Origin: Bacteroidales bacterium
GTDB lineage: Bacteria; Bacteroidota; Bacteroidia; Bacteroidales; Tenuifilaceae
NCBI GenBank assembly: GCA_020636845.1
Contig: JACJXD010000001.1
Span: 372,001-436,000, forward strand
DNA length: 64,000 nucleotides
Direction: 5' to 3'
Shown one piece after another: positions 7,442 through 15,149 of the stretch. Below the pieces are notes generated by a model, which worked only from the letters and a program-made list of their open reading frames with translations, ran no database searches and was not told where the DNA came from. Each line of letters starts with the position of its first letter. Position 1 is the first letter of the stretch. The translations under genes and the position numbers were made by a program.

Positions 7442-10168
7442 ATGAAGCGCTTGTTTAATCTATTGCTGGTATTTCTGTTAACAGGAACTTCCAGTATTTT
7501 TGCACAGATTACCTTAAAAGGTACTGTAAAGGATTTTGACTCAGGAAAGCCATTACCCGGAGTAAAAGTCCAAATTGTGGGATCAATTATTGAAAGTACT
7601 ACCGATGCTAATGGTTATTTCGAAATAAATAACCTTGAGCAAGGAAACATGGTTATCGATTTTGTGTTAGAAGATTACCAAACCACCGAGCAAGAAGTAA
7701 ATTTAACCGAAGACACAACTCTTCCCGATATTATGTTAAAAAGATCGCAGGATTCAGAGGGTGCTCTTACATTCTCCGAAATAACCATTTCGTCCGACGA
7801 TCTGGAATCGGCAGGTGGAGAGCAGTCTATTACCGGGCTACTTCAGTCATCGCAAGATGCGTTTACCTCTGCTGTATCATATACTTTCAGTCCGGCCAGA
7901 TTCCAAATCAGGGGTTACGACTCCGATTATTCGCTCTTGTACTTAAATGGTGTTCCGGTAAACGATCCCGAAAGTGGATGGGCTAGCTGGAGTTCATGGG
8001 GTGGACTTAACGACGTAACACGAAACAAAGAATCGCGTAACGGCCTTACTCCCACCGATTGGTCGTTTGGAGGGTTAGGCGGAGCAACTCAGATAGATGC
8101 CCGCGCATCGCAGCAACGAGCAGGAACAAAAATATCCTATGCTTCTACAAACCGTACTTACACAAACCGCGTAATGTTTACCCACTCTACCGGAATGATG
8201 GAAAACGGAGTAGCATTAACAATAAGCGGTTCACGACGTTGGGCCGAAGAAGGTTACGTAAAAGGAACCAACTACGATGCTTGGGCTTATTTTGTTGGTA
8301 TCGAGAAAAAGTTTAACGATAAACACTCTGTTGCATTTACAACTTTTAACGCTCCAACAAAAAGAGGCATGCAAGGCGTTTCGACCGACGAAGCAAAAAA
8401 CCTTGTAGGCGACAACTATTACAATCCTAACTGGGGATATCAAAACGGAGAAAAGCGTAATGCCCGTGTTCGCTTCCAACAGGAACCCACTTTCATTCTT
8501 AACCATAATTGGAATGTATCACCAAACTTAAAAGTAACAAACACAGTTGGTTTCTCTTTCGGTACTTACCAAACAACTTCGCTAAACTGGTACGATGCTC
8601 AGGATCCACGTCCCGATTACTACCGTAAACTTCCCAGTTACTGGATCGATTCCGATCCCGATGTAATGAATTTTATTGCTGATATTTTTAGCAATAATAC
8701 CGACTACAATCAAATTAACTGGGATTACATGTATCAGGTTAACTACAATAGCCTTGACACTGCAACAAACACCCTTCGCTCAAAGTACATTGTTGAAAAT
8801 CGTATTACCGATTCCCGACAACTTACCTATTCAACAGTAGGAAATTGGAATCCTATTCCCGAATTAAAAGTAAACGGAGGAATTAACGCCTCTATTTATA
8901 AGGGTAGAAACTACAAAAAAATAGACGATTTACTCGGCGGTGATTATTGGCTAGATATAGACCAATTTGTTGAACGCGATTACTACAACAACCCAAATTT
9001 AGCCCAAAACGATTTGGATAATCCAAACCGCAAAGTAAAAAAAGGCGACGTATTTGGTTATGACTACGATGCTAACGTTGACAATGGAAATGTTTGGGCT
9101 ACAGGAAATTACTCCTTGGACAACTTCGATTACTACTTTGGGGGAAACTACACCTACACGGAATTCTGGAGGACAGGTAATATGCGTAACGGACGGTTCC
9201 CTGACGGAAACGATTCCAAAGGAAATTCTGCAAAACAAAAATTTAACGATTATGGCGTTAAAGGCGGTGCTACATGGAAAATATCAGGACGTCATTACCT
9301 TGATGCAAACTTATCGTACATGACAAGAGCTCCGTTTTTCCGTAACTCTTACATTTCACCTCGTACATCTAACTTCGTTATTCCCGGTTTATCCAGCGAA
9401 AAAATTGCAAGCGCCGACATCAACTATAATTTAAGAACTCCATACATTAAAGCAAGATTCTCGGCTTATTACACCAAATTTATGGATCAAACCGAACTTC
9501 AATCGTTTTACGACGATTACTACCGTACCTTTATTAACTACACCATGCGTAACATCGATAAGGTACATAAGGGTATAGAGTTTGGTGCCGAGATTAAGAT
9601 ATCCCCAACGTTAACGGCAAATGCTGCTGTGGCAGCTGGTACTTACCAGTACAAATCACGTCCGCTTGCAACGGTTACTCAGGATAACCTAGGAACAATC
9701 TTACAAAGCGATCAGGTAGTTTACATTAAAAACTTTTACGTTGCTAATACTCCTCAAACGGCTGCAACACTTGGGTTAAGATATGCTTCGCCAAAGTATT
9801 GGTTTTTTGGAGTAACAGCCAGCTACTTCGATGATATCTATGTAGAATTTGCTCCAGGGAAAAGGACTGCCGAAGCTCTTGTTGGATTAGAAGAAGGAGA
9901 CCCTTACAGAGAAAAACTAACGGATCAAATAAAGTTACCTTCGGCATGTTTACTCGATGCAAATATTGGAAAATCATGGAAAATAAAGGATTACTACATC
10001 AACCTGAACTTTTCGGTTTCCAACGTTTTGGATAAAACCGACTTCAAAACAGGAGGTTACGAGCAAGCTCGATATTCCATAGCCGATCAAACTTCCGATA
10101 AATTTCCACCAAAGTACTTCTACGCATACGGTCGTACTTACTATTTAACTCTTGGATTCAGATTTTAA
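7442..10168 (+). CDS. TonB-dependent outer membrane receptor with carboxypeptidase-like N-terminal domain
   Basis: A 908-residue outer membrane receptor powered by TonB-ExbBD. In order: a signal peptide (residues 1-21, ending IFAQ), a CarboxypepD_reg-like beta domain (about 22-105; GTVKDFDSGKPLPGVKVQI, DANGYFEINNL), a plug domain (about 110-260; FQIRGYDSDYSLLYLNGVPVNDPE), and a 22-strand barrel ending in an aromatic terminus (YYLTLGFRF). The regulatory domain is SusC-like, but no SusD follows; two or three DUF5689 proteins take that place. The neighbouring secreted EEP hydrolase suggests uptake of nucleic acid or phosphoester breakdown products, which is inference. The gene starts a likely operon with the DUF5689 genes (20-base gap). 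Confidence 0.92.
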   Translation: MKRLFNLLLVFLLTGTSSIFAQITLKGTVKDFDSGKPLPGVKVQIVGSIIESTTDANGYFEINNLEQGNMVIDFVLEDYQTTEQEVNLTEDTTLPDIMLKRSQDSEGALTFSEITISSDDLESAGGEQSITGLLQSSQDAFTSAVSYTFSPARFQIRGYDSDYSLLYLNGVPVNDPESGWASWSSWGGLNDVTRNKESRNGLTPTDWSFGGLGGATQIDARASQQRAGTKISYASTNRTYTNRVMFTHSTGMMENGVALTISGSRRWAEEGYVKGTNYDAWAYFVGIEKKFNDKHSVAFTTFNAPTKRGMQGVSTDEAKNLVGDNYYNPNWGYQNGEKRNARVRFQQEPTFILNHNWNVSPNLKVTNTVGFSFGTYQTTSLNWYDAQDPRPDYYRKLPSYWIDSDPDVMNFIADIFSNNTDYNQINWDYMYQVNYNSLDTATNTLRSKYIVENRITDSRQLTYSTVGNWNPIPELKVNGGINASIYKGRNYKKIDDLLGGDYWLDIDQFVERDYYNNPNLAQNDLDNPNRKVKKGDVFGYDYDANVDNGNVWATGNYSLDNFDYYFGGNYTYTEFWRTGNMRNGRFPDGNDSKGNSAKQKFNDYGVKGGATWKISGRHYLDANLSYMTRAPFFRNSYISPRTSNFVIPGLSSEKIASADINYNLRTPYIKARFSAYYTKFMDQTELQSFYDDYYRTFINYTMRNIDKVHKGIEFGAEIKISPTLTANAAVAAGTYQYKSRPLATVTQDNLGTILQSDQVVYIKNFYVANTPQTAATLGLRYASPKYWFFGVTASYFDDIYVEFAPGKRTAEALVGLEEGDPYREKLTDQIKLPSACLLDANIGKSWKIKDYYINLNFSVSNVLDKTDFKTGGYEQARYSIADQTSDKFPPKYFYAYGRTYYLTLGFRF

Positions 10169-10188
10169 CAGCATAACAATACATAGCA

Positions 10189-11055
10189 ATGAAAATGTTT
10201 AAAAATATTTTGGCTACTATAATTCCGGCAAGTTTCTTGTTCTTGGCCATGCCCAGTTGTGTAGATTTCAACTACGACGCCATTAAGCCAAGAGTAGATT
10301 CTACCACATTAGCAGCCAACACAACAATAGCAGAACTAAAATCTTTATATGTTGACGGATTAACCAAACTTACCGATACCAGCATTAACATGCGCGATTC
10401 AATTATTATCGAAGGAACGGTCATCTCCGACGATAAGGAAGGAAACTTCTACAAAAGTTTATTTATTGAAGACGAAACTGGCGGTATTGAGGTCAAGTTA
10501 AATAAAACAACCCTGTATAACGACTACAAACGTGGACAAAAAGTTGTAGTTTACTGCAACGGATTATACCTTGGCGATTACGGCGGTTCTATTCAACTAG
10601 GCTCTATTTATAATAATAACGGGGCGTGGGAAATTAGTGGAATTGAAGGCGATCCCCTTATTAATCTGCACGTTTTCAAAAAAGGAGAAACCATTATCGA
10701 ATGTACTCCTATAACAATGACACCAGCTTTGTTAAGTACCCAAAACATTGGTCGTTTGGTTAAATTCGACAATATGCAAATAAAGGACACGCTTTCTCCT
10801 ATTACCGGTGAAACATATACCTATGCCGATGACGTAAACAAGGTTACAATTAACCATGTGCTAGAATCTAATATGGCAACTTACACCGATTTGGTACTTA
10901 GAACAAGCGGGTACGCCAAATTCGCAGGCACTACAATATCTACAAAAAGTGGTAGTATTGTCGGTATTTTAACATACTACAACGGAACCTTCCAGTTATT
11001 GGTAAGAGATTTAAACGACGTTATGTTCGATCAGCCCAGATTTCAGCAGAAATAA
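10189..11055 (+). CDS. DUF5689 domain lipoprotein
   Basis: A 288-residue predicted surface or periplasmic lipoprotein (lipobox ending MPSC, Cys24). The body is one DUF5689 module: TTIAELKSLY, then an OB-fold-like stretch (IIEGTVISDDKEGNFYKSL, IEDETGGIEVKLN, GQKVVVYCNGLYLGDYGG), and a second half with RLVKFDNMQI, LRTSGYAKF and SGSIVGILTYYNGTFQLLVRDL. DUF5689 proteins usually accompany TonB receptors and secreted hydrolases in Bacteroidota; the OB-like pattern hints at ligand or nucleic-acid binding but this is untested. It lies 20 bases after the receptor stop and 13 bases before the next paralogue, so the three appear co-transcribed. Confidence 0.85.
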   Translation: MKMFKNILATIIPASFLFLAMPSCVDFNYDAIKPRVDSTTLAANTTIAELKSLYVDGLTKLTDTSINMRDSIIIEGTVISDDKEGNFYKSLFIEDETGGIEVKLNKTTLYNDYKRGQKVVVYCNGLYLGDYGGSIQLGSIYNNNGAWEISGIEGDPLINLHVFKKGETIIECTPITMTPALLSTQNIGRLVKFDNMQIKDTLSPITGETYTYADDVNKVTINHVLESNMATYTDLVLRTSGYAKFAGTTISTKSGSIVGILTYYNGTFQLLVRDLNDVMFDQPRFQQK

Positions 11056-11068
11056 AAAGTAAATAGAT

Positions 11069-11878
11069 ATGAAAAGAAGAATATTTGTTCCATTAGCATT
11101 AATTTCACTGCTAGGACTTTTAATAATACAGCAATCCTGCGTAAAGGAGGATTTCGACAAGGTTCCAGCCCTATACAAACAGGTTTCTTGGGAGAAAACT
11201 ACAACCATAGCCGAGTTAAAAACCATTTACAAAGGTACTGCAGGGATAATCGATTCCCTTGCCGACGATACTTTTTGGCAAACCTTAGCAACAAACGAAG
11301 TAACCGATTCTTCGCTAATTATTGAAGGAGTTGTGCTTTCGTCCGATTCTGCCGCAAACTTTTACGAAACGGTTACCATCATGGACGAAACGGGCGGTAT
11401 CGACCTGAAAATAAACGCTAGTGACTTGTACCTAACCTATGGTTTAAAACCCGGGAAAAAAGTTCTTGTAAAGGTAAATGGTTTGGCTATTGACAATTAT
11501 CATGGACTTTTTCAAATAGGGCTTGCTTATACCGACGAAAATACCATTAAAGTAACAGGAATTGATCCTAGCGAAGTTTCCAACCATATACAAATGTCGG
11601 GCGAAAAAGTTGCTTTAACTCCCAAAGGAATAACCATAAGTACCCTTGATACTACTTATGTACAAGAACTAATAAAAATAGACAACATTCAGTTCTGGGC
11701 TTCAAACATATCGTACAGCGATCCAGGAACTACAACCAATAGAGTATTGATTGATTCTAATGGGAATACTTTAATTCTAAGAACAAGTGGTTATGCAAAA
11801 TTTACCAATGATATTGTTCCAAGTGAAAGTGGTAGTATTGTTGGCGTATTGGGTATATACAATGACATTGACACATGA
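11069..11878 (+). CDS. DUF5689 domain lipoprotein, 3' end truncated by frameshift
   Basis: A 269-residue paralogue of the preceding gene, with lipobox IIQQSC (Cys24), TTIAELKTIYKG, IIEGVVLSSDSAANFYET, IMDETGGIDLKIN, LVKVNGLAIDNYHG, LRTSGYAKF and SGSIVGVLGIYND. Translation then stops at DIDT. The expected DUF5689 ending (a QF/QL..RDL motif) is found immediately downstream in the next frame as VQFHNRDL, so an indel near 11860-11878 removes the natural C-terminus. The domain is almost complete and the truncated product could still fold. The rest of the original gene appears to continue as the decayed region up to 13150. Confidence 0.75.
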   Translation: MKRRIFVPLALISLLGLLIIQQSCVKEDFDKVPALYKQVSWEKTTTIAELKTIYKGTAGIIDSLADDTFWQTLATNEVTDSSLIIEGVVLSSDSAANFYETVTIMDETGGIDLKINASDLYLTYGLKPGKKVLVKVNGLAIDNYHGLFQIGLAYTDENTIKVTGIDPSEVSNHIQMSGEKVALTPKGITISTLDTTYVQELIKIDNIQFWASNISYSDPGTTTNRVLIDSNGNTLILRTSGYAKFTNDIVPSESGSIVGVLGIYNDIDT

Positions 11879-12622
11879 TGTTCAGTTTCACAATAGGGAT
11901 TTGGAGATCAAAGATGAAAACAATTCAACGATTAAACAATTAAAACTTATGTACAGTACCGGATCTTATATACCAGCATGCAGTTCTTAAAAGCCCTTTG
12001 TACCGCAAATGATGAATCAGGAAATCTTTATAAAGAAATATTTATCGAAGATGAAACCGGAGAAGGGGGAAATATTCGAAACAAACACAAAAAGGGGCTA
12101 TCGAATTTGAATTTTCTTAACCCTATAGGATACATACTTTCCATTAGGAACAAAAGTTACAATGCAACTGGAATGGTTATACAACTGGTTTCTAAAAATG
12201 GCGGTGTGGTAGGGGGAGAATATAGGAATCATACAGGTTCAACATATATCACCTTGGCCGTTTTGACTAATAAAGTATTCCCAATCGAAACAGGAACAAC
12301 AGATATTTATCCTCCATAATTACAAACATTGAGCCAACTATCAACTTTGATCAAATGATGGGGAAAAGTAATTACTCTTAAAAATGTTGAATTTATCGAT
12401 TCAGAACTGGGTAAAACTTATGCTGAAATTTCAAATTATCAACAAATAGAATATCTTGAAGATACGACAGGTAATACAATAATTGTTCGTACCAGCAATT
12501 ATGCAGATTTTGCGTCATACACATTACCCAAATACAGAGGAACTATTACTGCTGTTCTTAGTAAATACTTAGATAATTATCAACTTTATATTCGTAGCCA
12601 TTTAGATGATGTCAAAATGATA
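11862..12622 (+). pseudogene. Decayed second DUF5689 domain, multiple frameshifts
   Basis: Stitching frames together recovers a further DUF5689 module: VQFHNRDL (end of the previous domain), STIKQLKLMYSTG (equivalent of TTIAELKSLY), then in another frame TANDESGNLYKEIFIEDETG, GMVIQLVSKNGG, ITNIEP, and finally (12359-12622) GKVITLKNVEFID, IIVRTSNYADF and YQLYIRSHLDDVKM. Each piece lines up with the intact lipoprotein at 10189-11055. At least four frame changes and a stop at 12356-12358 separate them; several shifts sit at short runs such as GGGGAAAA (12360-12367). Neighbouring genes are uninterrupted, so genuine decay is favoured over poor sequence, though the latter cannot be excluded. Confidence 0.75.
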
Positions 12623-12637
12623 TAACCTCGTTGTTGA

Positions 12638-13150
12638 AAAACTACATTTACAATCGCAAAACTTTTTAGAACTGCAACTATTAATAGCCGAATTAACTTT
12701 GACGGTTGGCAAACACAGGCAACCACTGGCTCAAAATATTGGGTAGGAAAACAATTTTCAGGAAATAATTATGCTGAAATGAGCGCCTACCAGTCCGGTG
12801 AAGCAAGTAATATTTCGTGGTTAATATCACCAAAAATAACTATTACATCAAGTATCCCAACGTTTTTAACTTTCGATACGGAATTCTCTTACTGGAAAAG
12901 CGGAACCACCCTTCAAGTATATATATCATCCGATTTTGATGGCTCAAATATAGGCACCGCTACATGGACAGAATTAACCGACGCATATATCGTTCATGAA
13001 AACGATGGTTATAATAAATGGATTAACTCAGGTTTAGTAAATCTCTCCAACTACTCAGGCGATATTTACATTGGTTATAAGTACACGGGAAGTAACTCTT
13101 TAACAACAAGATTCCGTGTAGATAATTTTAGTGTTTTTACGCAAGAATAA
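12638..13150 (+). pseudogene. Choice-of-anchor J-like C-terminal fragment of the decayed DUF5689 gene
   Basis: An open segment of 170 codons with no plausible early start (first ATG at 12779). It encodes INFDGWQTQATTGSKYW, YAEMSAYQSGE, SWLISPKI, LTFDTEFSYWKSGTTLQVYIS and a final FRVDNFSVF, the pattern of choice-of-anchor J / jelly-roll domains that often follow DUF5689 in Bacteroidota surface lipoproteins. It is in the same frame as the DUF5689 ending at 12622, separated only by TAA (12623-12625), three codons and TGA (12635-12637). This indicates one original coding sequence broken by stops. A terminator follows 23 bases after the stop. Confidence 0.72.
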
Positions 13151-13173
13151 AATTTATTAAATAAAAAAAGAGA

Positions 13174-13207
13174 GTGGGCTGTCTAAATATGACAGCCCAT
13201 TTTTTTT
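13174..13207 (+). terminator. Rho-independent terminator of the receptor/DUF5689 unit
   Basis: TGGGCTGTC (13175-13183), a 7-base loop, and GACAGCCCA (13191-13199), then a run of eight Ts. It separates the TonB receptor/DUF5689 unit from the dcw cluster. Confidence 0.88.
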
Positions 13208-13347
13208 ACAAAAACATTCTTAATTATCAACATCTAAAAAATAAAACCGAATAACAGACTTATCCTTTACAAAGCCTATAAATACAGCAGAAAAGAAGCT
13301 AATTCTCACAAACTCAACATAAAAGTTATTAACAAGATGTAAAAAAG

Positions 13348-13372
13348 TGGGAAACTATGGTTGAATGTGGTA
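13348..13372 (+). promoter_or_regulatory. MraZ-binding box: three TGG repeats with 10-bp period
   Basis: TGGGA (13348-13352), TGGTT (13358-13362) and TGGTA (13368-13372) are direct repeats separated by exactly five bases. This matches the TGGGN-N5-TGGGN operator known for MraZ, the autoregulator encoded 41 bases downstream. Immediately after it lies TATATTTT (13381-13388), one mismatch from the TAnnTTTG -7 element, so bound MraZ would overlap the -33 region of the dcw promoter. Operator identity rests on the known MraZ motif and location; the exact promoter is inferred. Confidence 0.72.
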
Positions 13373-13412
13373 AATATTTGTATATTTTTACAAATTGAAA
13401 ACCCGTGGACAG

Positions 13413-13877
13413 ATGTCAACATTTATAGGCGATTACGATTGTAAAGTGGATGATAAAGGGCGCGTTCTATTCCCCTCATCGCTTCGGAAGCAGATTAATT
13501 CCGCTTCCCCCGATCGATTCGTAGTAAAAAAAGACATCTACGAGGATTGTTTGGTTCTTTACCTAACGGAAGAATGGGATCGGCAAACGCAAATAATACG
13601 TAAAAATACCAACCCGTACAACCGTAATCACAATCAGTTTATCAGGGAATTTTTCAGGGGAACTGCCGAGGTAACTCTCGACTCTAACGGAAGGCTTCTT
13701 TTACCACGTAAATTGCTTGACTTAACAGGCATAAGCAAGGATGTGGTATTGGCCGGAATGAATGGCAAAATTGAAATTTGGGCAAAGAATAAGTACGAAA
13801 GCGGACAGATGAATTCCGAAGCCTTTGCCAACCTTGCCGAGGAAATTTTAGGATCAACAACTTTAAATGATGAATAA
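13413..13877 (+). CDS. mraZ: Transcriptional regulator MraZ
   Basis: MraZ is a ring-forming double-AbrB-fold DNA-binding protein that controls the dcw cluster, including its own promoter. The 154-residue product starts MSTFIGDYDCKVDDKGRVLFPSSLR, the canonical first SpoVT/AbrB-like repeat, and has the second repeat at about residues 76-125 (GTAEVTLDSNGRLLLPRKLL). The ATG at 13413 is chosen; an in-frame TTG 18 bases upstream would add six atypical residues. It is the first gene of a 13-gene cluster, and its stop overlaps the rsmH start (ATGATGAATAATGG region). A three-repeat MraZ box lies just upstream, so autoregulation is expected. Confidence 0.95.
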   Translation: MSTFIGDYDCKVDDKGRVLFPSSLRKQINSASPDRFVVKKDIYEDCLVLYLTEEWDRQTQIIRKNTNPYNRNHNQFIREFFRGTAEVTLDSNGRLLLPRKLLDLTGISKDVVLAGMNGKIEIWAKNKYESGQMNSEAFANLAEEILGSTTLNDE

Positions 13878-14776
13878 TGGCCTATCATGTACCGGTTCTG
13901 TTAACCGAAAGTATTGATGGGCTTAATATCAAGCCCAGCGGCACATATGTTGACCTCACCTTTGGAGGTGGCGGACATTCTAAGTTAATTCTGGAACACC
14001 TTAACCGCCATGGGCGGTTATTTGCTTTTGACCAAGATGAAGATGCGCTTAAAAATGCTCTTGACGATAAGCGCTTCAAGCTAATTCGGGGAAACTTTAT
14101 GTATTTCCGAAATTTCCTGCGATACGAAGGAGTGCAACAGGTTGATGGCATTCTTGCCGATCTTGGCGTTTCGTCGTACCACTTCGACAGTCCCGAACGA
14201 GGCTTTTCGTTTAGATTCGAAGGCCCCCTTGATATGAGAATGAACCGAAATTCTAAACTCACCGCTGCTAAAGTTATTAATGAGTATGAGCCTGACGCAT
14301 TAACCAGCATACTGAAACTTTACGGAGAATTGCCCGATGCCAAGAGGTTTACAACAAAAATATGTCAAAATAGAGAGACTCATAAAATTGAAAAGATTGA
14401 GGAACTGGCAGAACTTCTATTGCCAATGATTCCTCAAAAAATTCAAAATAAAACATTGGCAAAGGTCTTTCAAGCCCTCCGCATTGAGGTAAACCACGAA
14501 CTGGAGGCTTTAAAAGCCATGCTAATGGGAGCATCGAAACAACTAGAACCCGAAGGCAGATTGGTAATTATATCCTACCACTCTTTGGAAGACAGACTTG
14601 TTAAAAACTTCATAAAGTTTGGGAACTTCGAGGGAACTAACACTACCGATTTACAGGGAAACCGAAACGTTATTTTCGAGCAGGTTAACAGGAAAGTTAT
14701 TTCGCCCTCGGACGACGAAATAAAAGAAAACAGCAGGGCACGTAGTGCAAAACTTAGAATAGCAAGTAAACTATGA
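13877..14776 (+). CDS. rsmH: 16S rRNA (cytosine(1402)-N(4))-methyltransferase RsmH
   Basis: RsmH (MraW) N4-methylates C1402 in the decoding centre of 16S rRNA using SAM. The 299-residue protein begins HVPVLLTESIDGL and shows TYVDLTFGGGGHSKLIL (SAM motif I), FAFDQDEDAL, VDGILADLGVSSYHFDSPERGFSF, and the C-terminal YHSLEDRLVKNFIK and SRARSAKLRIA motifs, all diagnostic of the family. Its start overlaps the last base of mraZ and its end overlaps the ftsL start by four bases (ATGA), the usual dcw arrangement. Residues 140-200 form the inserted helical substrate domain. Confidence 0.97.
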   Translation: MAYHVPVLLTESIDGLNIKPSGTYVDLTFGGGGHSKLILEHLNRHGRLFAFDQDEDALKNALDDKRFKLIRGNFMYFRNFLRYEGVQQVDGILADLGVSSYHFDSPERGFSFRFEGPLDMRMNRNSKLTAAKVINEYEPDALTSILKLYGELPDAKRFTTKICQNRETHKIEKIEELAELLLPMIPQKIQNKTLAKVFQALRIEVNHELEALKAMLMGASKQLEPEGRLVIISYHSLEDRLVKNFIKFGNFEGTNTTDLQGNRNVIFEQVNRKVISPSDDEIKENSRARSAKLRIASKL

Positions 14777-15144
14777 GCATTCTTAACAATACCGAAGAGT
14801 TCGTAGATGTTCAACCCGAAATTTCACAAGAAAAAAAGAAAGTTCGGGTTAAGGATTTTTTAAGCGGAAAAATACTCACTCACGAGACTATTACCGCTCA
14901 AATGCCTTACCTGCTCTTCCTTGTAATACTTGCCGTTATTTACATTACCAATAACTATTACAACAACAAGCTTATACGTGAAGAACAAAAGATAAAAAAA
15001 GAGGTTAAAAATCTTCGTGCCGAGTCCATTACCACTGCAGCCCAGTACATGTCCATTAGCCGGCAGTCGGCTGTAGTAAACATGGTAAAAGAAAAAGGTC
15101 TTGGCTTAGAAGAAAATACGACCCCTCCTAAAAAAATTGAATAG
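14773..15144 (+). CDS. ftsL: FtsL-like cell division protein
   Basis: A 123-residue bitopic membrane protein in the ftsL position between rsmH and the division transpeptidase. A charged cytoplasmic N-terminus (about 50 residues, rich in KKK/KVRVKDFL) precedes one transmembrane helix (LLFLVILAVIYITNNYY, about residues 53-70) and then a periplasmic coiled-coil-like segment (EEQKIKKEVKNLRAESITTAAQYMSISRQ). FtsL proteins are poorly conserved; location, topology and coiled coil support the call more than sequence identity. It would bridge FtsQ and the FtsWI synthase. It overlaps rsmH by four bases, with 5 bases to the next gene. Confidence 0.85.
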   Translation: MSILNNTEEFVDVQPEISQEKKKVRVKDFLSGKILTHETITAQMPYLLFLVILAVIYITNNYYNNKLIREEQKIKKEVKNLRAESITTAAQYMSISRQSAVVNMVKEKGLGLEENTTPPKKIE

Positions 15145-15149
15145 CAATA

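Noticed and set aside
12779..13150. Separate 123-residue gene from ATG 12779
   Set aside because: The anchor-J-like homology continues upstream of this ATG to 12638 in the same frame, so the ATG is internal to a broken larger gene.
13885..14310. 141-codon open frame opposite rsmH
   Set aside because: A shadow of rsmH with a composition unlike a real protein of this genome and no conserved motif.
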